Below the pieces are notes generated by a model. That model was not told where the DNA came from and searched no databases. It was given only the letters and a program-made list of their open reading frames with translations. Of a DNA stretch of 34,923 nucleotides, positions 22,692 to 30,092 are shown one piece after another. Position numbers and translations under genes: made by a program. The stretch comes from Oscillospiraceae bacterium (GTDB lineage: Bacteria > Bacillota > Clostridia > Oscillospirales > Oscillospiraceae), in assembly GCA_016286665.1 (NCBI GenBank), contig JAEETX010000022.1:1-34923 (forward strand), in the 5' to 3' direction. The stretch's first letter is position 1, and each line of letters begins with the position of its first letter.

Positions 22692-23798
22692 ATGGAACAG
22701 ATTCTGAGATATCTCCGCCTTCCGGAACTGATGACCCATGCCGACGGCACAGCCGTCACCAGAGAGAGCTGGCAGCGCCGCCGGGGCGAACTTCTCTATG
22801 ACCTGCAGCGCTACGCCTACGGCTTTCTGCCGCCGGAGCCCCTGACCGTCCGCGAAAAAGCGCGGGTGGGCTACGATTCCGGCTGGGGCAGGGACGGAAA
22901 AGCGCATACCCGCGTGGAATGGATCGAGCTGGAGCTGATTTATCCCAACGGTATCTTTACCTTCCCCTTCAAGCTCATCCGGCCGACGGACGTGGAGACG
23001 CCGCCTCTGCTGGTCACCATCGGCATGTCTCTGGAGGGCATTTTCGCCGCCCTTCCGCCGGAGGGCTTCGTTCAGAAAGGGATCGCCGTGGCGGCGCTGG
23101 CCACCAACGACATCACTGCGGACGCCTGGCCATTTGACGACGGCATCTGCAAGCTGCTGTGGCCGGAGGGACACGGAGGCGCCGATGCGGGCAAGCTCCT
23201 GATCTGGGGCCGCTGCATGGGATATGTGATGCACGATCTGCTGGCTTCCGGCGAATTTGACGAAACGAGAGTCGGCTGCGCCGGGTGCTCCCGCTTCGGA
23301 AAGACCGCCATGGTTGCCGGGGCCTTCGACGAGGGCTTCACTCACGTGATCTCCGTCTGCTCCGGCTGCGGCGGCGCCAGCCTTCTGCGTGGAAAGATCG
23401 GCGAGACCGTGGCGGATATCACGGGGAATTACGGTTATTGGTTCAACGACGCTTTCAAGTCCTTCTGGGAGGACGTGGACGCGCTGCCGGTGGACGCCCA
23501 TTTTCTGGCTGCTGCCGTCGCCCCGCGCAAGCTGCTGATCTGCTCCGCCTATGAGGATTTCTGGTGCGACCCGTTTCATGAGCAGCTGACCTGCATCGCC
23601 GCCTCCCCGGCCTGGGAGATCCAGGGGCTGCACGGATTTGTCTATCCGGAGCCCAAGGGGCAGAATCCCGGCCCCCGCTACGCAAAAATCGGCGAGAAAT
23701 TCTTCGACGGCGAAGTATGCTATTCCCTCCGGGAGGGCGGTCACGGCATGCCGCAGGAGGATTGGGACACCCTTGCGTCCTTCCTGCTGGAAAAATGA
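22692..23798 (+). CDS. CE15-type glucuronoyl esterase
   Basis: This 368-residue alpha/beta hydrolase belongs to family CE15, which cleaves esters between 4-O-methylglucuronic acid on xylan and lignin alcohols. The family signature GCSRFGK contains nucleophile Ser200, and the catalytic His is probably His351 (REGGHGMPQ). Further family features are SVCSGCGGASLLRG, NYGYWFNDAF, LPVDAHFLAAAVAPRKLL and EDFWCDP. Most characterised CE15 enzymes are secreted; this one has no signal peptide and probably acts inside the cell on short fragments. GGAGG lies 8 nt before the ATG. Its stop codon abuts that of the convergent downstream gene. Confidence 0.88.
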   Translation: MEQILRYLRLPELMTHADGTAVTRESWQRRRGELLYDLQRYAYGFLPPEPLTVREKARVGYDSGWGRDGKAHTRVEWIELELIYPNGIFTFPFKLIRPTDVETPPLLVTIGMSLEGIFAALPPEGFVQKGIAVAALATNDITADAWPFDDGICKLLWPEGHGGADAGKLLIWGRCMGYVMHDLLASGEFDETRVGCAGCSRFGKTAMVAGAFDEGFTHVISVCSGCGGASLLRGKIGETVADITGNYGYWFNDAFKSFWEDVDALPVDAHFLAAAVAPRKLLICSAYEDFWCDPFHEQLTCIAASPAWEIQGLHGFVYPEPKGQNPGPRYAKIGEKFFDGEVCYSLREGGHGMPQEDWDTLASFLLEK

Positions 23799-24854
23799 TC
23801 AGTTCTTCTGCGCCTGCGACAGCGCGTTCAGCATTGCCCGAAGGTTTTCCCCGGGCATGCCGGGCGAAGCGCCTCCCCCGGCGGAGAGCATCAGGCGGCA
23901 CCCCTCCGGCCTGGAAGCCAGCAGCGCGCCGACAGCTTCGGCGATCTCCTTCGGCGTCCCCCGCGTGAGTAAATCCAGCGGCGGGAGGCTTCCCAAAATT
24001 GCCACCTTCGGCCCGAGCAGCGCGGCCGCCTCTCCGAGCTCTGCCTGATAGGAGTAGTTGAACAGATTGACGCCCAGATCGGCGATATGGGGAAAGGTCG
24101 TATAGCGGTTCCCGAAATTATCGTTGTGGAACATCTTCACCGGGACGCTGAAGTGGTCGAAGATCCGCTTGAGACGGGGATGGGCAAATTCCAGGTATTC
24201 TTCCTCGCTGAAAAAACCGCAGATATCATCCAGCACCAGGATGCCGCCGATCTCGCCGGCCGCTTCCGCCTGGGCTTCCAGCCAGCGGATGACAAGCTCG
24301 GTCGTCTTGTCCAGCAGCCGGTGGATGCGCTCCGGCTCCGTCTTGACAGCCACGCAGAATTCCGGGATGGTCATTAGGAACCCGGCCACGTTCAGCGGAC
24401 CTCTGGCGGCGATCATGCGCATCCTGCGTCCCCGCTCCAGTAGCGGACCCCGCAGATTCCGGATCCTGGAGAGAGCCAGGGGCATCAGCCCATCCCGCCT
24501 CGGGTCCGGCACCGGCAGATCATCCAGCGCTTCCAAATCCTCCGCCGCAGTAATCAGATGCCCGATGCCCACGGTCTGGTCATGGTAAAACCGCACCGGA
24601 CAGCCGAAGGACGAGGGTTCGGAGGCCATGCCGAATTCCACCCAGTCGCCCGGCAGGAACAGGAGCTCGGGAAAGTCGGTGCGCAGCTGATCCTGGCAGG
24701 CGAGCCAGATCGCGCTGTCCGTGTAATAATCCACCGTGTCCACCCGGCAGTAGCCGGGGATCCAGGGACTGTCCACGATCAGACCTGCGGGGACGCGCCC
24801 GACAGGTCCGCTCTGCAAAAAGTCCAGAAGGTCTCTCCACTCCCGATCCGTCAT
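23799..24854 (-). CDS. Uroporphyrinogen decarboxylase/methyltransferase-family protein
   Basis: This 351-residue protein has the UroD fold (COG0407 type). Members include haem UroD and cobalamin-dependent methyltransferases (MtaA, MtbA, MtvB-like). Visible family elements are RGPLNVAGFLM, ILVLDDICGFFSEEEYLEFAHP, MFHNDNFGN, LGVNLFNYS and LSAGGGASPGMPGENLRAML. The zinc ligands of MtaA-type methyltransferases (His-x-Cys and a later Cys) are not visible: the first site reads HND and the C-terminal one GGG. It is unlikely to be haem UroD because it sits between glucuronoxylan enzymes with no haem genes. A role in handling methylated glucuronate is a hypothesis. GAGAGGG precedes the ATG. Confidence 0.82.
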   Translation of the reverse strand: MTDREWRDLLDFLQSGPVGRVPAGLIVDSPWIPGYCRVDTVDYYTDSAIWLACQDQLRTDFPELLFLPGDWVEFGMASEPSSFGCPVRFYHDQTVGIGHLITAAEDLEALDDLPVPDPRRDGLMPLALSRIRNLRGPLLERGRRMRMIAARGPLNVAGFLMTIPEFCVAVKTEPERIHRLLDKTTELVIRWLEAQAEAAGEIGGILVLDDICGFFSEEEYLEFAHPRLKRIFDHFSVPVKMFHNDNFGNRYTTFPHIADLGVNLFNYSYQAELGEAAALLGPKVAILGSLPPLDLLTRGTPKEIAEAVGALLASRPEGCRLMLSAGGGASPGMPGENLRAMLNALSQAQKN

Positions 24855-24888
24855 GATTCCCTCTCAAAACACTAGATATGGTAGGGTT

Positions 24889-24917
24889 ATTGTACTTGCT
24901 CCGGGCATATTTTGCAA
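24889..24917 (-). promoter_or_regulatory. Promoter of the UroD-family gene
   Basis: On the minus strand, TTGCAA (24912-24917), 17 bp, then TACAAT (24889-24894). It lies in the 82-bp divergent region with GH67, so an operator here could control both genes. No equally clear plus-strand promoter was found. Confidence 0.65.
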
Positions 24918-24936
24918 CCGAAATGAAGTGATTTTT

Positions 24937-26874
24937 ATGGATTATTCCCTTCTCTGGCTGGATTGGAGGCCCAAAAAGCGTCTTCCGGCCTATACCCGCT
25001 GCGTCTGCGGCCTGCCCGCCACCCGACAGGGAAAGGCTGCCCTGCGGGAACTGATTTCCGGCCTGCAGGCCATGGGGGCTGCGCCGGAAATCCGCAGGAG
25101 CCCGTCGACCGGCATTCCGGCCGTCACACTGATGGAGCGTCCCGGCAGCGATGAGCAGGTATCCCTTCGCCGCAGCGGCGACGGGATCGAGATCGCCGGC
25201 ACAGGGCGAGGACTGATCTACGGGGTGTTTCATTTTCTCCGGCGTCTCTCCATGGGAGAGGAATTTCCGGAATGGACGTCGGCCCCCGCCTACGCCATTC
25301 GGATGCTGGACCATTGGGACAACGCGGACGGCAGCATCGAAAGAGGGTATGCCGGGCAATCCTTCTTTTTCAGGAACGGGAAACCCGTCTGCACGGAGCG
25401 CACCAGGGATTATGCCCGGCTGATGGCGTCCTGCGGGCTCAACGGCTGCTGTATCAATAACGTCAATGTCCGCGGGAATGCAAGGAAGCTGCTGACCGGC
25501 TCCTATCAGCGGGAGCTGCGGCGCATTGCTCTCTGCTTCGCGGAATACGGAGTATCCCTCTGGCTGAGCGTCAGCTTTTCCGCCCCTTTGGAGCTGGGCG
25601 GGCTGGATACCGCGGACCCGCTGGATGAAGGCGTGAGACAGTGGTGGAAGGAAACCTGCCTCCGGCTGTTCACGTCGATCCCCAATTTGGCGGGCTTCCT
25701 GGTCAAAGCCGATTCCGAAGGGCGGCCGGGCCCCCACAGCTACGGACGCAGCCAGGCGGAGGGCGCGAACATGCTGGCGGACGCGGTGCGGCCCTACGGC
25801 GGCAAAATCCTCTGGCGCTGCTTTGTCTACAACTGCACCCAGGACTGGCGCGACACGAAAACGGATCGTGCCAGGGCGCAATGCGACCACTTCGCGCCGC
25901 TGGACGGGCAGTTCCGGGAGAATGTGTACCTGCAGCTGAAGAACGGTCCGGTGGACTTCCAGGTCCGGGAGCCGGTGTCTCCCCTGCTGGGGCATCTGGA
26001 GCGCACAGCAAGTCTGATGGAGTTTCAAATCGCCCAGGAGTACACCGGCCAGCAGCGGCACGTGTGCTACCTGATCCCCATGTTCCGGGAGATCCTGGAT
26101 TTCCGTTTTCACTCCCGCCCGGAAAAGGACAGGGTTTCGGAGCGCATCTCGGCCGTCTGCGCCGTCAGCAATACCGGCGACGACGGAAACTGGACGGGGC
26201 ACGACCTGGCTGCCGCCAACTGGTTCGGTTTCGGCCTAATCAGCTGGAATCCGGCTGCCGATCCGGCGGAGATCGCCAGGGAATGGTCGATCCTCACCTT
26301 TGGGGACGATCCTGCGGTGACGGAAACGGTGACGGACATCTTGCTGCGCTCCCGCGAGGTCTATGAGAAATATACTTCTCCCCTGGGCATCGGCTGGATG
26401 TGCGTCCCCGGAACCCACTACGGACCCAGCCCGGAGGGCTATGAATTCGACCGCTGGGGCACCTATCTCCGGGCAAACCACCGGGAGATCGGCGTGGAAC
26501 GGGGGCCGGAAGGCACCGGCTTCACGGAGCAGTACAGCCCGCCGCTGGCGGCGATGTACCGTGATATCGCCGCCTGCCCGGAGGAATTGCTCCTGTTTTT
26601 CCACCGTCTGCCCTATGACTATCGTATGAAGGACGGAAGGACCCTTCTGCAGCGCATATACGACGACCATTTTGCGGGATACGAGGAGGCTGCCGCCATG
26701 GCGGACGCCTGGGACAAGCTGGAGGGCAGACTGGACGGCGAAGTTTTCCGGCGCGTGCAGGAACGGTTTCGGATGCAGGTCCGTTCCGCTGCGGAATGGC
26801 GGGACGTTGTGAACACCTGGCTTTACCGCCTGACCATGCAGCCGGATGAAAAAGGCCGGAGGATCTATCCATAA
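24937..26874 (+). CDS. GH67 alpha-glucuronidase
   Basis: This 645-residue family GH67 enzyme removes (4-O-methyl)glucuronic acid from the non-reducing end of aldouronic acids. The proposed acid is Glu261 (KADSEGRPGPHSYGR). The base pair is Asp340 (NGPVDFQVREP) and Glu368 (AQEYTGQ); their 28-residue spacing equals that of Asp365/Glu393 in the Cellvibrio enzyme. Other family blocks are RMLDHWDN, GRGLIYGVFHFLRR and WNGP-like segments near DLAAANWFGFGLISWNP. There is no signal peptide, so it is intracellular. The ATG at 24937 (MDYSLLWLDW) fits the family N-terminus better than the upstream starts. The ribosome-binding site is weak (GAAGTGA). A terminator follows at 26879. Confidence 0.95.
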   Translation: MDYSLLWLDWRPKKRLPAYTRCVCGLPATRQGKAALRELISGLQAMGAAPEIRRSPSTGIPAVTLMERPGSDEQVSLRRSGDGIEIAGTGRGLIYGVFHFLRRLSMGEEFPEWTSAPAYAIRMLDHWDNADGSIERGYAGQSFFFRNGKPVCTERTRDYARLMASCGLNGCCINNVNVRGNARKLLTGSYQRELRRIALCFAEYGVSLWLSVSFSAPLELGGLDTADPLDEGVRQWWKETCLRLFTSIPNLAGFLVKADSEGRPGPHSYGRSQAEGANMLADAVRPYGGKILWRCFVYNCTQDWRDTKTDRARAQCDHFAPLDGQFRENVYLQLKNGPVDFQVREPVSPLLGHLERTASLMEFQIAQEYTGQQRHVCYLIPMFREILDFRFHSRPEKDRVSERISAVCAVSNTGDDGNWTGHDLAAANWFGFGLISWNPAADPAEIAREWSILTFGDDPAVTETVTDILLRSREVYEKYTSPLGIGWMCVPGTHYGPSPEGYEFDRWGTYLRANHREIGVERGPEGTGFTEQYSPPLAAMYRDIAACPEELLLFFHRLPYDYRMKDGRTLLQRIYDDHFAGYEEAAAMADAWDKLEGRLDGEVFRRVQERFRMQVRSAAEWRDVVNTWLYRLTMQPDEKGRRIYP

Positions 26875-26878
26875 AGAA

Positions 26879-26909
26879 AACCGGGAAAAGCGGTTCGCTT
26901 TTCCCGGTT
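26879..26909. terminator. Bidirectional terminator between GH67 and the serine hydrolase
   Basis: A perfect 13-bp stem (AACCGGGAAAAGC and complement) has a 5-nt loop. It is followed by CCTTTAT on the plus strand and preceded by AAAG-rich sequence, giving TTTTCTTTAT on the minus strand. It closes both convergent units. Confidence 0.88.
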
Positions 26910-26912
26910 CCT

Positions 26913-28013
26913 TTATCCTTCCAGTCCCTGATAGATCAGATCCCGCAGCTTCGGATGGATCTCCTCAAAGACGGGACCCATATTCAGAACATGCTGGACG
27001 TAGAATGCGCTGAGGCGGTTAGAAGGATCGATGATGCAGTAAGCGCCGGCTGCGCCGTCCCACCCGAATTCCCCGACGGGGCTTTTTCCTCCGTCCTTAT
27101 GATCGATCCTCGTCCGAACGCCGAGTCCGTATCCGTAGCTGCGGAATCTCTCCCACCGTAGGTCAAAGCCGGCCCGGCGGGAGCCGAAGATATGGTCCGT
27201 TCGCATGGCTTCTATGGTTTCCGGCTTCAATACCCGGTATCCGTTTCTGCCAATGCCGTCGTTCGCCAGGGCTTCCGGCAGCAGGATATAATCCTCCAGA
27301 GTACTGCACAGCCCGGCGCCGCCGGAATCGTATTCCGGTGAAAAACAGAACTTGTTGTCGCCCGAACAGGGCACCGCGCCCTTTTTCCTTCCCTGCCACT
27401 CGAACTGCGGGGCAAAACGGGCTTCCTGTTCCTCCTTCGGGTGGAAGCAGGTGCCGGTCATCCCCAGCGGTTCGATGATCTCCCGGCGCAGCAGGTCCGC
27501 ATAGCGGACGCCCGTGACCTCCTCCATGACGGCTGCCAGCACATCATGGCAAAGGCTGTAGAGATAGGTGACCCCCGGCTCGTCCACCAGGGGCATCCCG
27601 GCGATGGCGCGAACGATGCCGCGGGTGGTGCGGTCCTCCGCCTGTACGATCAGCGGATGGAAGATATCATAGGTCAGGCCGCCGCACATGGTGATCAGGT
27701 GCTCCAGCAGCAGCGGCTTCTGCGCCGGGCGGCGGTTTCCGTCCGCATCGGCGATTTCCAACCGGGCGTATTCCGGGAGATAATCGGAAACCCGGTCTTC
27801 CAGCTTCAGCTTTCCCTGCTCCAGGAGGCGGCAGAACATGGCGGCGGTGAAGAGCTTGGTGGCGGAATAGAGCCAGTAGATATCTCCCCTGCCCACATTC
27901 ACCAGATCCTCAAATACCGTTTCTCTTCCCCAGCGGACGATCAGGGAACACTGAGGTACGCCCCATTCCTCCGGCAGGTTTTCCAGATATGCTTTCAGTT
28001 CGGAAAAATCCAT
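26913..28013 (-). CDS. Beta-lactamase-fold serine hydrolase (class C/esterase type)
   Basis: This 366-residue protein belongs to the PF00144 family (class C beta-lactamases, DD-peptidases, esterases). The nucleophile lies in the SxxK motif SATKLFTAAM. The second motif is YSLCHD, where penicillin-binding relatives have YxN. A GWDGAAG segment stands where HxG-type motifs occur. There is no signal peptide, which argues against beta-lactam resistance or cell-wall work and for an intracellular esterase or amidase. It is the last gene of a three-gene operon, starting 12 nt after the short-chain reductase, so a lipid or sphingoid-derived substrate is possible but unproven. Confidence 0.85.
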   Translation of the reverse strand: MDFSELKAYLENLPEEWGVPQCSLIVRWGRETVFEDLVNVGRGDIYWLYSATKLFTAAMFCRLLEQGKLKLEDRVSDYLPEYARLEIADADGNRRPAQKPLLLEHLITMCGGLTYDIFHPLIVQAEDRTTRGIVRAIAGMPLVDEPGVTYLYSLCHDVLAAVMEEVTGVRYADLLRREIIEPLGMTGTCFHPKEEQEARFAPQFEWQGRKKGAVPCSGDNKFCFSPEYDSGGAGLCSTLEDYILLPEALANDGIGRNGYRVLKPETIEAMRTDHIFGSRRAGFDLRWERFRSYGYGLGVRTRIDHKDGGKSPVGEFGWDGAAGAYCIIDPSNRLSAFYVQHVLNMGPVFEEIHPKLRDLIYQGLEG

Positions 28014-28025
28014 GATCGATACCTC

Positions 28026-28823
28026 TCATGAAGCGTACATCATGCCCAGGATGCGGTTGGACAGAGCGGCGGGCAGCAGCTTGAACAGGAGCGCCAGGCA
28101 TTTGTAGCCGAAGCCGACGGTGTACAGCGGTCTGAGACGCTTTCTTTCCGCCAGCCGGGCGACCAGGTTTCCCGCCGCATCCGGGCTCATGCCGCTTCGC
28201 TCGTCCTTTTCCATCTTCCGCACGCTGCGGGAGATCGCACCATGATAGACGTCGTCTCCCTCCGGGCACTTCCGGCGCACGTCGGTAAAACCGGTCTTCG
28301 TATCGCCGGGCATCACGGCGGCGGCGGCAATGCCGAAGGGGCGAAGCTCGTTTGCCAGAGCCATGGTATAGCTGTTGATCCCCGCCTTGGAAACGGAATA
28401 CCAGATCTGGAACGGGATGGGGGTCAGCGCGGCGAAGGAACTGATATTGAGGATGCGGCCGCCCCCCTGCCGCCGCATCTGGGGGATGACGGCCTTGCAC
28501 ATGTTTGCCGTACCGAACAGGTTGACCCGCACCTGGGATTCCGCTTCTCCGTCCGGCGTGAATTCCGCGGCGCCGGATATGCCGAACCCGGCGCAGTTCA
28601 CCAGCAGGTCCAGCCGGCCTGCACGGCCAAGGACCGCGTCCACCGCCCGGCGGCAGTCGGCAGCGTCGCCGACGTCCGCCCGGATATGCTCGAAGCCGTC
28701 GGGGCCTTCTTCCCGGCGGGAGAGTGTGAACACCCGCCAACCGCGAGCCTGCAGCGCCTTGGCGCAGCTGAGGCCGATGCCGCTGCTGCCGCCGGTGACC
28801 AGCGCCGCTTTTTTCTCAGCCAT
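28026..28823 (-). CDS. Short-chain dehydrogenase/reductase, candidate 3-ketosphinganine reductase
   Basis: This 265-residue SDR has the NADP(H)-binding TGGSSGIG motif at the N-terminus, NCAGFG, the catalytic Ser in LNISSF and Tyr/Lys in WYSVSKAG. The C-terminus is hydrophobic (YKCLALLFKLLPAALSNRIL), suggesting membrane contact. Its start overlaps the end of the alpha-oxoamine synthase gene by 8 nt, so the two are translationally coupled. SPT-type synthases make a 3-keto product that an SDR reduces in sphingolipid synthesis, which makes this the natural partner. SDR substrate specificity cannot be read from the sequence alone. Confidence 0.85.
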   Translation of the reverse strand: MAEKKAALVTGGSSGIGLSCAKALQARGWRVFTLSRREEGPDGFEHIRADVGDAADCRRAVDAVLGRAGRLDLLVNCAGFGISGAAEFTPDGEAESQVRVNLFGTANMCKAVIPQMRRQGGGRILNISSFAALTPIPFQIWYSVSKAGINSYTMALANELRPFGIAAAAVMPGDTKTGFTDVRRKCPEGDDVYHGAISRSVRKMEKDERSGMSPDAAGNLVARLAERKRLRPLYTVGFGYKCLALLFKLLPAALSNRILGMMYAS

Positions 28824-29994
28824 TGTATTCTCCGATGACTTCCTTCATGATGTCCATAGCCTCATCCAGCAGCGCCTTCGTGTGGGTGGCCATGATGCTG
28901 CAGCGGAGCATGCAGCCGTCCGCCGGGGCGGCGGGAGGCAGCACGGTGTTGACGTACACGCCCTTGTTGTAGAGCTCCGTGGCGATCTTCAGGGTGTTGA
29001 TGGCGTCATAGGTGAAAATGGGGACGATGGGGGTGATCCCCTCGCGGATCTTCATGCCCCGGGCCTTCAGTCCCTCCCGCATGTAATCGCTCAGCTCCCG
29101 CAGATGATCGACTCGCTCCGGCTGCGCTTCCAGCTTGCGCAGGGCGGCCAGCGCCACGGCGCAGGAGGAGGGGGTGATGGAGGCGGCGAACATGAAGGGA
29201 CGGGAATTATGGCGGATATAGTCGATCACCTTCTGCGGACCGGCTGCATAACCGCCCAGGCTGGCCAGAGATTTGGAGAAGGTGCCCATATAAATATCGA
29301 CCTGATCCTCCAGACCGAAATAGCTGGCGGTGCCGCGTCCGCCTTCGCCGATGACGCCAAGGGCGTGGGCGTCGTCCACCATGACCCTTGCGCCGTATTC
29401 CTTCGCCAGGCGGCAGATTTCCGGCAGATTGCAAAGGTCCGCGCCCATGCTGAACACGCCGTCGGTGACGATCAGGATGCCGGCGGTCTCCGGCACGGTC
29501 TTCAGCTGCCGTTCCAGATCCGCCATATCGTTGTGGCGGTAGCGGAGCATTTTTCCGTAGCTGAGCTTGCAGCCGTCATAAATGCTGGCGTGGTTGTCCC
29601 TGTCGCAGATCACATAGTCGTTTCTGCCCACCAGAGCGCTGATGATGCCCAGATTGGTCTGAAAACCGGTGGGAAGGGTGGTCACGGCTTCTTTTCGCAG
29701 GAAGCTCTTGAGTTCGTTTTCCAGTTCCACATGGAGCTGAAGCGTTCCGTTGAGGAGCCGGGAGCCGGAGCAGCCGGTGCCGAACTCCCGGAGGGCTTTC
29801 AAGCCGGCCTCCATCACGTCAGGATCGGTGGTCAGCCCCAGGTAGTTGTTGGACCCCAGCATGATGCGCCGTTTGCCTTCCATAATGACTTCCGTATCCT
29901 GACGGGACTGCAGTTCCCGGAAATACGGAAAGATTCCCATGGCTTTATACTCGTCAGCCAGCGTAAAGTCCGCGCATTTCTGAAACAGATCCAT
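28816..29994 (-). CDS. Alpha-oxoamine synthase, serine palmitoyltransferase-like
   Basis: This 392-residue PLP enzyme joins an amino acid and an acyl-thioester with loss of CO2. Active-site residues are His135 (DNHASIYDG), Asp207 and His210 (VMVDDAHALGVIGEGGRG), and Lys241 (TFSKSLASLGGYAAG). Their spacing (72, 3, 31) equals that recalled for bacterial serine palmitoyltransferase (His159, Asp231, His234, Lys265). The N-terminus MGIFPYFRELQSRQDTEV, the TFSKSLAS lysine loop (AONS/BioF and KBL have other sequences there) and LRCSIMATHT also resemble SPT. There are no biotin or threonine-degradation genes nearby. It is the first gene of the operon with the SDR and hydrolase, behind a strong promoter. 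Confidence 0.88.
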   Translation of the reverse strand: MDLFQKCADFTLADEYKAMGIFPYFRELQSRQDTEVIMEGKRRIMLGSNNYLGLTTDPDVMEAGLKALREFGTGCSGSRLLNGTLQLHVELENELKSFLRKEAVTTLPTGFQTNLGIISALVGRNDYVICDRDNHASIYDGCKLSYGKMLRYRHNDMADLERQLKTVPETAGILIVTDGVFSMGADLCNLPEICRLAKEYGARVMVDDAHALGVIGEGGRGTASYFGLEDQVDIYMGTFSKSLASLGGYAAGPQKVIDYIRHNSRPFMFAASITPSSCAVALAALRKLEAQPERVDHLRELSDYMREGLKARGMKIREGITPIVPIFTYDAINTLKIATELYNKGVYVNTVLPPAAPADGCMLRCSIMATHTKALLDEAMDIMKEVIGEYNG

Positions 29995-30063
29995 CTTTTT
30001 CAGCCTTTCTGTGTGTTTTTGTATGATCGATACTTCACCGGTAATTATAGGTTTATGGGATTG

Positions 30064-30092
30064 AGTATAGCGCAGTTGGGGGCGCTTGTCAA
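30064..30092 (-). promoter_or_regulatory. Promoter of the alpha-oxoamine synthase operon
   Basis: On the minus strand, TTGACA (30087-30092), 17 bp, then TATACT (30064-30069). The -35 overlaps the stop codon of the upstream gene. The leader is about 60 nt with an AGAAAGG ribosome-binding site. Confidence 0.82.

Noticed and set aside
23799-24854. Haem-pathway uroporphyrinogen decarboxylase (hemE)
   Set aside because: There is no haem gene nearby, the sequence is divergent from HemE, and the setting is glucuronoxylan breakdown.
24911-24926. Possible cre (CcpA) site before GH67 (TGCAACCGAAATGA)
   Set aside because: Only the left half fits the cre consensus; the right half lacks the required symmetry.
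24853-24936. Upstream extension of GH67 by 28 codons
   Set aside because: The extra codons cover the divergent promoter of the UroD-family gene and overlap its start codon; the family N-terminus begins at MDYSLLWLDW.
26913-28013. Beta-lactam resistance gene
   Set aside because: There is no signal peptide, the YxN motif is altered, and the gene sits in a lipid-like operon; an intracellular esterase or amidase is more likely.
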